NCBI RefSeq assembly: GCF_000711215.1
Contig: NZ_JOMF01000008.1
Location: 91,559-155,558, forward strand
Source: Methanomicrobium mobile BP
GTDB taxonomy: Archaea; Halobacteriota; Methanomicrobia; Methanomicrobiales; Methanomicrobiaceae
Length of the DNA stretch: 64,000 bases
Direction: 5' to 3'
Part shown: positions 35,334-44,478 of the stretch, piece after piece
Layout of the letters: the number at the start of each line of letters is the position of its first letter
Position numbering within the stretch: the stretch's first letter is position 1
Notes under the pieces: model-generated
Database searches by the model: none
Told to the model about the DNA's origin: nothing
The model's input: only the letters and a program-made list of their open reading frames with translations
Translations under genes and position numbers: made by a program

Positions 35334-36671
35334 TCAGCAGGTGTCCTTTACGCTACCGAGCTGGGCAATTATCGACGCATTTTTTGTTGTATTGATCTCC
35401 TCGGCTATCGCTTTCATGAGGATCTCGAGTCCCTGCATGAGAATACCGTCGGGCACCGTAACCGGAGGCATGATCTTAATTACCGTATCCTCTCTTCCGG
35501 AAAGCTCAAGGATAAGTCCGTTCTCGAAACAGAGCTTTCTGATATTCTGGGATGTTCCGGTAGGCATCTCGCCGCAGTCTATGCCCCACATGACACCGAG
35601 TCCGCGGTATGTGAGTCTGCCGTCGATTGCAGGAAGGCGGTTTGCAAGGAACTCCTCGATAATCTTACCCTTGCGGACGGACTCCGCCTCGAGGTTGTCG
35701 CGGAGCATAAGTTCGATAGCCGCCTTGCCCGCCACAAATGCCGGCTGGAAACCTCTGAAAGTGCCGTTGTGCTCGCCGGGTAAGAGAACATCATACTCGG
35801 GCTTCACGAGCGTAATTGCGCAGGGAAGTCCCATGCCGCCTATTGACTTCGCCATTACGACGATATCGGGCTTTATGCCCGCACGCTCGAAGGAGAAGAA
35901 GCCTCCCGTTCTGCAGCATCCCGTCTGGATATCGTCGAGGATGAGAAGCATGTCGTGCTTGTCGCAGAGCTCTCTGATTCTGATGAGCCACTCGTTGGAA
36001 AGGATATTGATTCCGCCTTCGCCCTGAACCGCTTCGACGATTATTGCCGCGGGTTTGTCAACGCCGCTGTGGTCATCGGTAAGCAGCATGTCTATGTATT
36101 CGATGGTGTCGAAGTTCTTCATCATCGAAGGGTGCGGAACATGGGTTACGTTGCCGAGCGCGACTCCGCAGGCGTCCCTTGCCGTTCTTTCGGTGGTAAG
36201 CGCAAGAGAACCGAGCGACATTCCGTGAAATCCGCCCATGAGTGCGAGGATATTTGAACGTCCCTTTACTTTTCTGGCGATCTTTAATGCTACTTCAACC
36301 GAGTTAGTACCTGTGGGTCCCGGGAACAGGACTTTATAGTCATAACCACGCGGAATCAGTACGGAATTCTGCAGACATTCTATGAATTCGCCCTTTGCAA
36401 CAGAATACATATCCAGACCGTGGATCAGTCCGTCATTCTGCAGATATTCGATAACTTTTCCTTTGATATAGTCATTGTTATGACCATAGTTGCAGCTGCC
36501 TGCTCCACATAAGAAATCAATGTATTCGTTCCCGTTCTGATCAAATAATAAAGAGCCTTTGGCTTTTGAAAAAACAACAGGATATTTACGGCAGTACGAT
36601 CTGACATTGCTTTCGTATTTCTCGAATACAGCTGATTCCATAACGACTTCTTTCTTTTCTTCTGGACCCAT
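35334..36671 (-). CDS. EctB-like class III aminotransferase (diaminobutyrate aminotransferase type)
   Basis: A 445-residue PLP-dependent aminotransferase. YESNVRSYCRKYPVVFSKAKGS and GAGSCNYGHNN match EctB, which forms 2,4-diaminobutyrate from aspartate semialdehyde. The cofactor region has ILDDIQTGCCRTG and the PLP-lysine motif VVMAKSIGGMGLP. No ectA or ectC is in the window, so ectoine synthesis is unsupported here. A basic amino-acid decarboxylase is encoded 447 bp upstream, which would allow a diaminopropane-type polyamine route. ATG 36671 was chosen because AGGGGTG lies six bases before it. Confidence 0.82.
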   Translation of the reverse strand: MGPEEKKEVVMESAVFEKYESNVRSYCRKYPVVFSKAKGSLLFDQNGNEYIDFLCGAGSCNYGHNNDYIKGKVIEYLQNDGLIHGLDMYSVAKGEFIECLQNSVLIPRGYDYKVLFPGPTGTNSVEVALKIARKVKGRSNILALMGGFHGMSLGSLALTTERTARDACGVALGNVTHVPHPSMMKNFDTIEYIDMLLTDDHSGVDKPAAIIVEAVQGEGGINILSNEWLIRIRELCDKHDMLLILDDIQTGCCRTGGFFSFERAGIKPDIVVMAKSIGGMGLPCAITLVKPEYDVLLPGEHNGTFRGFQPAFVAGKAAIELMLRDNLEAESVRKGKIIEEFLANRLPAIDGRLTYRGLGVMWGIDCGEMPTGTSQNIRKLCFENGLILELSGREDTVIKIMPPVTVPDGILMQGLEILMKAIAEEINTTKNASIIAQLGSVKDTC

Positions 36672-37118
36672 AACACACACCCCTTTTCAGTTCGGATAGC
36701 ATGAATGTACAGGAATCTACCAACCCCCGCTTAATGCGGTTCTGAGATTACATTAGTAAATAGTCCTTTGAGTTCTTAAAACTGTCCCTTGTGAAAGAAT
36801 GAATTATAGCCTGATTTATGGACTTCTAAACGTTATGCGCGAAGATAAAACTACTCAGATTATGTCAGAAAAGGGTATCCGTGACCACAGGAGGTGTAAA
36901 TAGTTTTTGGATTTTTAGAGAGACAGTTCGTACATCTCCTAGTGGATTTTCACTCGCGCACAGCGGGTCGGCTTACCGGAAATTAGTTACGAAAAGCAGA
37001 ATGTCCGCGGATATAAAGGACTCAAAAAAGACAGTTAAGCGCCGTGTGCTGCGGAAATCCGATATGCACGCCGTACCAAAGATATTATGAGAAATATTCA
37101 AAAAATATTATTTATTTT
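36672..37118. other. Leader region upstream of the ectB-like gene, with a long-range hairpin
   Basis: 447 bp without a convincing gene. AGGAGGTGTA at 36889-36898 can pair with TACATCTCCT at 36931-36940 (ten pairs as RNA, one G-U). An open frame of 69 codons at 36881-37090 has no recognisable family. Confidence 0.4.
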
Positions 37119-38579
37119 TCAGTTATTTTTGCCGACCGTTATCTCGCCTTTATCGTTCACTCCGATGACCTTTTCGCCTGCGCACCTGAGATCTTTGATA
37201 TATTCGATAACTTCGGGGGTGAGAACCTCACCCGGACAGACGAAGGGGATGCCGGGCGGATAGGGAATTATCGAGGAGGCACAGACCCTTCCGGCACCCT
37301 GAGCAAGCGGTATGCGTTCCCTTTCGGCAGGAATGGGGCGCAGCTCAAGCCTGACCTCAAAGACCCTGTTAAGTGCCGATGCCGCCGAGATCTTGCCGCT
37401 CTCGGGAGCGCCTGCGAGGCACTCACCGCTTATCTCTTTGAGAGCATCGGCAAGCCTCCCGAGGTGCTCCGCGGTATTTCCTATGCCGGTCATGCACATG
37501 AGAATACTGCCGGTCGTAAGCTCCGCATATATGCCGCGTGCCATGAGTTTCTCCTCGAGTTCGGCGGCACTGAGTCCGAGGGCGCTCATGTCGAGGTTTA
37601 TCTTCGTGATGTCGAGATTAACCCTGACGCGGCTGTCAAACGGATTGCCGATGACGCTGAGTCCACGGATGTTCAAAGCCTCGCGGTAGAAATCCGTGAG
37701 CGCATCATGCCATTCCTTCATGAGTTCGGTCTTATGTTCGGCAAGAAGTGCGGCATTGATATCCAGCGATGCCATCAGGAGATACGAGGGGCTTGTGGAC
37801 TGTATCATCTGAAGTCTGTCCTCAAGCGTGTAGTTGTCGACGCGGTCGCTCATGAGGTTTAAGACGGCGCTCTGAGTGAAAGATGCGAGCGTCTTGTGGA
37901 TTGAGTTGACGACAATATCCGCGCCCTGCTCCTCGGCGGACTCGGGCATATCCGAATACCCGCACTCGCTGAAGAACTTAAGGTGCGCACCGTGCGCCTG
38001 ATCGACTATGAGGACTTTGCCGTGCCTGTGGACGGTCCCGGCAATCTTCCTTATATCCGAGCATATGCCGTAGTAGTTCGGAGACGGCAGTATAACGGCT
38101 TCGGCATCGGGATTTTCGGTGAGGAGTCTCTCAATCTCGCCGGCGGTTATTTCGCCCGCAATGCCGTATTCCTCCACCATCTCGGGGTAAGCGTATACCG
38201 GCTCGATTCCGCCGAGGATAAGCGCGTTGTAGATTGATTTGTGGCAGTTTCTTGCCATAATCAGCTTTTTGCCCTTCGGAACCGCCGCCGTTATCGCCGC
38301 AATCACACCGCCGCTCGTGCCGTTTATGAGGAGATACGACTTCTTTGCGCCGTATAACGAAGCATACCCATCCTGTGCGGCTTTTAATATACCTTCGGTC
38401 TGAAAGAGATTGTCGGCGCCCGGGATCTCGGTAATGTCGCAGTCCATGATATTGTCAAGAAACTCTCCGAACCCGTATCTCCGATAGATAGCCGAGCCTT
38501 TATGTCCGGGCATGTGGAACGAGACCGTCTTTCTGCCCGCATGTTCCGTAAGAAAATTCACTATTTCTCTTGCCGTCAT
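37119..38579 (-). CDS. Orn/Lys/Arg decarboxylase-family enzyme
   Basis: A 486-residue, fold-type-I PLP decarboxylase of the shorter, Gram-positive type lacking the N-terminal wing domain. Motifs: FHMPGHKGS, ITEIPGADNLF, LLINGTSGGVIAAI, VLIVDQAHGAHLKF (PLP-contacting Asp) and VNSIHKTLASFTQSAVL (PLP Lys), then the C-terminal PYPPGIPFVCPGE. The substrate could be arginine, lysine, ornithine or 2,4-diaminobutyrate; sequence alone does not decide. It ends a long minus-strand gene run, 37 bp after the methylase gene. Confidence 0.88.
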   Translation of the reverse strand: MTAREIVNFLTEHAGRKTVSFHMPGHKGSAIYRRYGFGEFLDNIMDCDITEIPGADNLFQTEGILKAAQDGYASLYGAKKSYLLINGTSGGVIAAITAAVPKGKKLIMARNCHKSIYNALILGGIEPVYAYPEMVEEYGIAGEITAGEIERLLTENPDAEAVILPSPNYYGICSDIRKIAGTVHRHGKVLIVDQAHGAHLKFFSECGYSDMPESAEEQGADIVVNSIHKTLASFTQSAVLNLMSDRVDNYTLEDRLQMIQSTSPSYLLMASLDINAALLAEHKTELMKEWHDALTDFYREALNIRGLSVIGNPFDSRVRVNLDITKINLDMSALGLSAAELEEKLMARGIYAELTTGSILMCMTGIGNTAEHLGRLADALKEISGECLAGAPESGKISAASALNRVFEVRLELRPIPAERERIPLAQGAGRVCASSIIPYPPGIPFVCPGEVLTPEVIEYIKDLRCAGEKVIGVNDKGEITVGKNN

Positions 38580-38616
38580 ATTGCATCACTCACATAATTT
38601 CGGGTCAACACCTATT

Positions 38617-39423
38617 TCAACACTTATTTTCATAAGCGGCGTCATCGTCTTCATCGTCTTTATAGGGCTCATCGGGTTCATCAGGTTCACAGTCTCCATC
38701 GTCCGCATCCTCATTCGGGAGCCTGCCGCCGTTGTGCATGACATACTCCGCCTTCCTCAGCAGACCGTGAAGGGTCGAGGCCTCGCGGATTGTGAGATTT
38801 GCCCTGCCGAGTATGCGCCTCAGCATCACAAGGGTATTGGCGCGTTTATGGGCGTCATGACCGATTGCCGTGAGAAACTCATCGAAATGCGCGTAGAGCG
38901 AGTCCATCTCCTGCCTTGATGCGGTGGTGTATTCGCCGCGGGGGAGGTTTGCAAGCTCATAGACGAGTATACCCACGGCATGGGATATGTTTACAATAGG
39001 ATATATGTCCGAGGTGGGTATGGTGCAGATGATATCGCACTTCGCTATCTCCTCGTTCGAAAGACCCCAGTTCTCGCGCCCGAAGAGAATCGAGACGCGC
39101 CCGTCAATCTTCTCTATGATACCCCTGATCTCATGAGGCGTATAGTAGGGCATCCTCATGGCATGCGTCACCGTCTTTGAGACCGCGCCCGTGGTGGCAA
39201 TCAGGACATTGCTCTTCTCGATTACCTCATCGAGCGAGGATACGATCCTGGCACCCTCAAGGACATCTCGGGCATGCGAGGAACGGGCAATGGCGTCATC
39301 CCCTATCGGAGGCGGATTTATGAGAGTCAGGTTGTTAAACCCGAAGTTTTTCATAACGCGGGCGGTAAAACCGATATTGCCCTCATACAACGGTTCAACC
39401 AGTACTATCTCTATCTCGGGCAT
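38617..39423 (-). CDS. TrmJ-type SPOUT RNA 2'-O-methyltransferase
   Basis: A 268-residue SpoU-class enzyme. Motif 1 is VLVEPLYEGNIGFTARVMKNFG, motif 2 LFGRENWGLSNEEI and motif 3 YPIVNISHAVGILVYEL, forming the trefoil-knot SAM site. TrmJ homologues in archaea methylate position 32 of tRNAs. A C-terminal helical part (about 175-235) is followed by an unusual acidic tail of about 35 residues (EDADDGDCEPDEPDEP and further Asp/Glu) encoded by short DNA repeats. It is 13 bp after the GGGP synthase gene. Confidence 0.87.
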   Translation of the reverse strand: MPEIEIVLVEPLYEGNIGFTARVMKNFGFNNLTLINPPPIGDDAIARSSHARDVLEGARIVSSLDEVIEKSNVLIATTGAVSKTVTHAMRMPYYTPHEIRGIIEKIDGRVSILFGRENWGLSNEEIAKCDIICTIPTSDIYPIVNISHAVGILVYELANLPRGEYTTASRQEMDSLYAHFDEFLTAIGHDAHKRANTLVMLRRILGRANLTIREASTLHGLLRKAEYVMHNGGRLPNEDADDGDCEPDEPDEPYKDDEDDDAAYENKC

Positions 39424-39436
39424 AAAAAAAAGAAAA

Positions 39437-40126
39437 TTATCTGACTGCTTTTATTGTCTCTTTCAGTGCCGCCGCGCCTTCTTCGTAGACGGCATTGCCG
39501 ACCACGATTGTATCCGCGTATTTGCCCATCTCCGCGGCTTTTGCGGCGCAGTTGATGCCGCCGCCGTAGAAGAGGCGCGAGTTCTCCACGGTCTCGGAGA
39601 CGCTCTTTACAATCTCCGGGTTTCCGTATGTTCCCGAATATTCGATATAGACAACGGGGAAGTTGTAATAGCGGTCGGCAACCGCGGCAATCGCGGAGAC
39701 ATCCTCGGCTTTAAGGTCGCATACGGCGTGAGTTACGCGTCCCACGGATGAGTTCGGATTCAGGACGATATACGCCTCGGGAACGACCATATCCCACCTG
39801 ATGTTCTTATCTTTCTTCACCCAGTAGGAGTGCTTTCCTATGAACCATGTCGGGTCGGGCGTGTTAAGGACACTCGGTACGAAGAGACCGCTGACACCCT
39901 CGAAGATGGCACCGCTCGGGTCCGCGGGCTCGACAACCATGGGAACGTCATATTCCTTTACCTGCTCGCGCAGCTGAGTGAGATTCTCTTTCGTAACGTT
40001 GAGAGTTCCCGAGAGCATGAGAGCGTCGGTGCCGCTTGTGACAATGTCGGCAACGGACTCTTTTGGCATCTCCTTGTCGGGATCAAGTTTCGTTATATGT
40101 CTCCAGTTCTTCCAATCCTCTTTCAT
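39437..40126 (-). CDS. Geranylgeranylglyceryl phosphate synthase
   Basis: A 229-residue PcrB/GGGPS-family TIM barrel that makes the first ether bond of archaeal membrane lipids from sn-glycerol-1-phosphate and geranylgeranyl diphosphate. [11 protein letters not shown] (8-18), [22 protein letters not shown] and [27 protein letters not shown] are characteristic phosphate- and Mg-binding segments. It thus completes, with the mevalonate-branch genes at 15760-18799, two stages of lipid synthesis in this window. Confidence 0.93.
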   Translation of the reverse strand: MKEDWKNWRHITKLDPDKEMPKESVADIVTSGTDALMLSGTLNVTKENLTQLREQVKEYDVPMVVEPADPSGAIFEGVSGLFVPSVLNTPDPTWFIGKHSYWVKKDKNIRWDMVVPEAYIVLNPNSSVGRVTHAVCDLKAEDVSAIAAVADRYYNFPVVYIEYSGTYGNPEIVKSVSETVENSRLFYGGGINCAAKAAEMGKYADTIVVGNAVYEEGAAALKETIKAVR

Positions 40127-40148
40127 ATTATCACCGTCTTAAAAATCA

Positions 40149-42944
40149 TCAAATCTCCGAGATTATCTTTTCGAGTTTGTCCGCGGATATACCCAGAGTC
40201 TTGGACAACTCGCCGGTATTCGCGGATTTCAGTGCTGAAATATCTGTAATGCCTGCAAAATATAACTTTTCAAGCATTGCCTCGCCTATACCCTTGACTT
40301 TCAGAAGCTCTTCGCGCCCTGCCTCAAACGCCTTTTTGCTGATCTTCGCGGGCTGTTTTACGCCGCGTGCCTCATAGACCGGTGCCGTGTGCTTATACAC
40401 GGTCTCGATATTGATGCCCGTCTTTTCGCTGAGGTATGCGGGATGCGCATTCACGAAGTCGTCGGCGCTGACAAATCCGGCGTCCATGTATTTCTTGAGG
40501 CTGACGGCGGGAATGCCCAGACTCTTGAGGAAGGCCTTGTTGTGGATGCACTTTGCCTGATAGATGAGGGACTCAGCCTCCTGCTCGCTCAGGAACATCT
40601 TCATGAGAACCTGCTTCTTCGTATCGGCAAGAGATGCGATATCGCCGATACCCCCTTCTATCATGGCGCCGGTGACCTTGGCGTGACTGCGTCCGCGTCT
40701 GGGCGGGATGACCGAGCGCACGAACTTCTTGAGCTCGGAGCGCTTTCTGAGTATCTCGAGGACATCCTTTGCGTCCCAGATAAGTGTCTCCGCGGTTCCC
40801 TCCGAGATGCCTGTCTTCCCGCAGAGTTCCTGCTTTGAGATGTTCGCAATCTCGTAAACCGAGTAGATATGCGCATTGTGCAGTTTTGTTATCAGCTCTT
40901 CGTTGATGGACGCCATCATGCTTAAGGACTCGCGGTTGGAGTTGATGTGACTGCAGAGCGGGCAGCCGATATCCCACGGTCTTGAGCCTTTTCTGATGAG
41001 TCTGATGTGATTGAGTCCGTGAATCTCGCAGACCTTATCGTCGCGGATTGCCTTGCCCCACTGTGCCGACGGAAGACCTATATTGAAGGAGCAGTCGGGA
41101 TAGCCGTTGCAGCCGATAAACTGCGCCATTCCCTTGGATGTCTTGAGCATGAGGCTCTGACCGCAGATAGGACACTTACCGATGATGCGCTCCTCCGCTG
41201 TCCTGTCCATTATCTCGTTGCCGATATTCTCCTCGTTTGCCTCGAGTTCGTCGAAGATGCGGTGGAGCATCTTCTTTGACTCCTCGACGACGCCGTCCTT
41301 CGTCTTGTCGCCCTTCTTGATATCCTCCATATGGCGCTCAAGGGTCTGGGTCATATCGGGCTTTGTGATGAGGCTTGCATACTCCTCAAGTGTCTCGGTG
41401 ACGGCTTTTCCGACAAGGGTCGGCTTGAGCGGGTTTTCCTCGACATAGCGTCGTGAGACCAGTTTTCCTATGACATCGTGGCGCGTCGATTTTGTTCCGA
41501 GACCGAGCTCTTCCATCTGCTGAATCAGTTTGCTCTGGGAGTACCTCGCCGGCGGCAGCGTCTCCTTATCCTCAAGAACTATTTTGTTTACCGGCAGTCT
41601 GTCGCCGACCGACATCTCGGGCAGAATCTGCTCTTTTGCCTGGCTGTATCCGTAGACATGGCGGTAACCCTCGACCTCGAGGCGCTGACCCGTCGAGGTG
41701 TATTCCTCGCCGCCGGCATCGAACATAATCTTGAGCGTCTTCCATCTCGCATCGGGGGAGAGCGTTGCCAGGAATCTTCTGACAACGAGTTCGTAGACCT
41801 TCCATGACTGCTCATCCATCATCGACGGATTTGCCGCGCCTGCCGGATGAATCGGCGGGTGGTCGGTGCTGGACTTCTTACCGCTCGTGGGCTGTGCGCG
41901 ACGGTTCTTCTCGGTCCATTCGACATCGCTCTTGAACGGACTCTTCTTGAGGTCGTTAAGGATTGCGTCAAGGTCAAGGGATTTCGGATAGATTGTGTTA
42001 TCCGTTCTCGGATACGAGATAAAACCGTTCATGTAGAGTTCTTCAGCGATTCTCATCGCATTCGAGGCACTCAGGCCCAGTCTGCCTGCTGCGACGATAT
42101 ATCCAGTCGTGTCAAACGGCGAAGGTGCCGAATCGCTCCTCACGCCTTCTTTTACGTCGGTAACCGTGAGCGGCGCCTTCGTGTTCGCCTCGGCGGTCTT
42201 TGCCTCCGCTTTGTCCCAGAACTTGCCGGTCGTATGCCTTGCCTCGAAAGGCTCGCCCGCTTTCTCCGACATCACCGAGAGCATCCAGTACGGAGTCGGA
42301 ACGAATGCCTCAATCTCCTTCTCCCTGTCGACTATCATGCCGAGTGTCGGGCTCTGGACACGACCCACGCTTAAGATATTGTTGCCGCCGCGCTTTGCCG
42401 CAATACTGATGAATCTCGTAAGGGATGCACCCCATACAAGGTCAATCTCCTGCCTTGCCTCTCCCGCAGCCGCGAGATCGAAGTCTACGGTTGTGGGATT
42501 CTCGAACGCCGCCGCAATCTCCGGTTTCGTGATTGCCGAGAATATGGCACGGTTGACGGTAACGTCCCTGTTTGCGCTTCTGACAATCTCATAGGCTTCC
42601 TTGCCGATGAGCTCTCCTTCACGGTCATAATCCGTTGCTATGGTGACAAGGTCGGCTTTTTTGGCAAATTTCTTTATGAGCGCAACTATCTTCTTTTCCG
42701 TTGCTTTCTTGACGATACCCGCGTCGATAAGGGTTCTCGGAGTGTGCACCTCACTTCGCCAGTTCGTATATCCTTCCTCGAAGTCGATCTCGACAACGTG
42801 ACCCTTAAGACCCATGGCCACCGAGTCACCGAAATGATATATGCTGACACCGCCGTCCTTCTCGGCGGTCACCCTGCCGCCCTCGGAGAGGAGACCGGCA
42901 ATTCTCTGGGCGACAATATTCTTCTCGGCTATAATCAGGTGCAT
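40149..42944 (-). CDS. topA: DNA topoisomerase I (type IA) with helix-hairpin-helix tail
   Basis: A 931-residue enzyme relaxing negative supercoils. The Toprim domain begins MHLIIAEKNIVAQRIA and has ATDYDREGELIGKEAY. The active-site Tyr lies in FISYPRTDNTIYP. A 4-Cys zinc ribbon starts CPICGQSLMLKTSKGMAQFIGCNGYPDC-like sequence at about residue 610-640. Beyond it lies a roughly 280-residue extension with repeated helix-hairpin-helix-like units (ITKLHNAHIYSVYEIANI, LKVKGIGEAMLEKLYFAGI, LSKTLGISADKLEKI). The start ATG 42944 was chosen because GAGGGA precedes it and the family begins there; a longer frame starts at 42968 inside gatB. Confidence 0.93.
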   Translation of the reverse strand: MHLIIAEKNIVAQRIAGLLSEGGRVTAEKDGGVSIYHFGDSVAMGLKGHVVEIDFEEGYTNWRSEVHTPRTLIDAGIVKKATEKKIVALIKKFAKKADLVTIATDYDREGELIGKEAYEIVRSANRDVTVNRAIFSAITKPEIAAAFENPTTVDFDLAAAGEARQEIDLVWGASLTRFISIAAKRGGNNILSVGRVQSPTLGMIVDREKEIEAFVPTPYWMLSVMSEKAGEPFEARHTTGKFWDKAEAKTAEANTKAPLTVTDVKEGVRSDSAPSPFDTTGYIVAAGRLGLSASNAMRIAEELYMNGFISYPRTDNTIYPKSLDLDAILNDLKKSPFKSDVEWTEKNRRAQPTSGKKSSTDHPPIHPAGAANPSMMDEQSWKVYELVVRRFLATLSPDARWKTLKIMFDAGGEEYTSTGQRLEVEGYRHVYGYSQAKEQILPEMSVGDRLPVNKIVLEDKETLPPARYSQSKLIQQMEELGLGTKSTRHDVIGKLVSRRYVEENPLKPTLVGKAVTETLEEYASLITKPDMTQTLERHMEDIKKGDKTKDGVVEESKKMLHRIFDELEANEENIGNEIMDRTAEERIIGKCPICGQSLMLKTSKGMAQFIGCNGYPDCSFNIGLPSAQWGKAIRDDKVCEIHGLNHIRLIRKGSRPWDIGCPLCSHINSNRESLSMMASINEELITKLHNAHIYSVYEIANISKQELCGKTGISEGTAETLIWDAKDVLEILRKRSELKKFVRSVIPPRRGRSHAKVTGAMIEGGIGDIASLADTKKQVLMKMFLSEQEAESLIYQAKCIHNKAFLKSLGIPAVSLKKYMDAGFVSADDFVNAHPAYLSEKTGINIETVYKHTAPVYEARGVKQPAKISKKAFEAGREELLKVKGIGEAMLEKLYFAGITDISALKSANTGELSKTLGISADKLEKIISEI

Positions 42945-42951
42945 TCTTCCC

Positions 42952-44478
42952 TCACTCCATCGAGGCAATGTAATCGACGATAAGTTTGTTGAGACTCTTT
43001 GGGTCGGCTCTGCCCTTGGTCTCTTTCATAATCTGACCGACTATGAAGTTTATCGCATTTCCTTTGCCGCTGTGGTAATCGGCAACCGCCTGCGGGTTTG
43101 CGGCGACGACCTTCTTAATTATCTCGGTGAACTCGTCGTCGCTTCCTTTGCCGAGTCCGGATTTCTCGACGGTCTCGGACGGCATGGCGCATTTTCTGCC
43201 CTCGTGAATATCGTCGAGCATTGCACGCAGGACATCGACGGCGACCTTGTCCGTGACCTTCTTGTCCTTGAGAAGCGCGACAAGGTCGGCAAAGCATTCG
43301 CGCGGAACGGCGTCAATCTTCATGTCGCGGTAATAGAGTTCTCCGAGAAGGGTGTCGCAGACCCATGTCGCCGCAAGTTCGGTCTCCTTCGAGATTGCCG
43401 GATTCTTCAGTATGCCTTCATAGAAGTCGGCAACCTTTATGTCGCCGACAAGGGTCTTTGCGTGGTTGACCGAGATCTTGTACTGGCTCATGAACCTCTC
43501 GCGCTTTGCATCCGGCAGTTCGGGAAGTTCAATCTTATCCGCCCAGTCCTTTACGCGAAGCGGCTTAAGATCGGGCTCGGGGAAGTAGCGGTAGTCGTTC
43601 TCGTCCTCCTTGCTCCTTGAACCCGTGGTTATGCCGCGGCCTTCGAGGAAGTGACGGGTCTCCTGCACAATCTCCTGACCTCTGCGGATGAGGTTTCTCT
43701 GCCTTGTTATCTCAAAGGTGAGCGCTTTCTCGACGCCTTTGTAGGAAGAGATGTTCTTACACTCGACACGGTTGTGACCTTCGAGCGAGATGTTTGCGTC
43801 GACACGGATTGAACCCTCTTTTTCGCCGTCGAAGACATCCAGATATTCGAGGGTCGCGCGGAGTTTGTTGAGGAAACGTCTGGCTTCCTTGGGTGACGAA
43901 AGGTCGGGTTCGGTTACTATCTCGATAAGCGGGATTGAGGAACGGTTGTAGTCGACAAGGGTATAGCCCGCACGGTCGCGCGAGATCTTGTGAACCAGCC
44001 TTCCCGGGTCTTCCTCGAGGTGTATTCTCGTGATTCTGATGACCTTCTCGTGTCCTTCGTCATCGTCTACCGTCATCTTTCCGCGAAGGGCTATCGGTTT
44101 GTCGTACTGACTGATCTGATAGCCTTTCGGCAGGTCGGGGTAGAAGTAGTTCTTTCTCGAGAACTCGGATACCTCGGAGATCTCAAGGTTGAGGGCTTTT
44201 GCGACCTTAAGCGCATAGATTACCGCCTGCTTGTTGAGCTTGGGCAGTGCACCCGGAAGTCCCAGACATATCGGGCAGACGTGGGTGTTCGGGGCGTCGT
44301 CACGGAAATCGGCGGAACATCCGCAGAAGAGTTTTGTCTTTGTGTTCAACTGGCAGTGAATCTCGAGACCTATGATGACTTTAAGGTCCTTGACATCCTT
44401 CTCGGACGGCTTTGCCGCACCCGCGCAGCCTTTGCCGTCGCCGCATCCGCAGCCGCAGCCTGAGTTTGAATCGGACAT
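42952..44478 (-). CDS. gatB: Asp/Glu-tRNA amidotransferase subunit B with Cys-rich N-terminal tail
   Basis: GatB binds the misacylated tRNA and activates the side chain, using ammonia from GatA. The 508-residue protein has the usual VIIGLEIHCQLNTKTKLFCGCS, VCPICLGLPGALP (zinc site) and tail domain ending MKETKGRADPKSLNKLIVDYI. Unusually, a 30-residue N-terminal extension carries four Cys in GCGCGCGDGKGC (Cys8, 10, 12, 18) before the normal start. The ribosome site AGGAGGT lies within the last gatA codons, and the genes abut, confirming ATG 44478 and so the tail. Confidence 0.95.
   Translation of the reverse strand: MSDSNSGCGCGCGDGKGCAGAAKPSEKDVKDLKVIIGLEIHCQLNTKTKLFCGCSADFRDDAPNTHVCPICLGLPGALPKLNKQAVIYALKVAKALNLEISEVSEFSRKNYFYPDLPKGYQISQYDKPIALRGKMTVDDDEGHEKVIRITRIHLEEDPGRLVHKISRDRAGYTLVDYNRSSIPLIEIVTEPDLSSPKEARRFLNKLRATLEYLDVFDGEKEGSIRVDANISLEGHNRVECKNISSYKGVEKALTFEITRQRNLIRRGQEIVQETRHFLEGRGITTGSRSKEDENDYRYFPEPDLKPLRVKDWADKIELPELPDAKRERFMSQYKISVNHAKTLVGDIKVADFYEGILKNPAISKETELAATWVCDTLLGELYYRDMKIDAVPRECFADLVALLKDKKVTDKVAVDVLRAMLDDIHEGRKCAMPSETVEKSGLGKGSDDEFTEIIKKVVAANPQAVADYHSGKGNAINFIVGQIMKETKGRADPKSLNKLIVDYIASME

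Noticed and set aside
36881..37090. A 69-codon open frame upstream of the ectB-like gene
   Set aside because: GTG start, no family and no ribosome site; overlaps the predicted hairpin.
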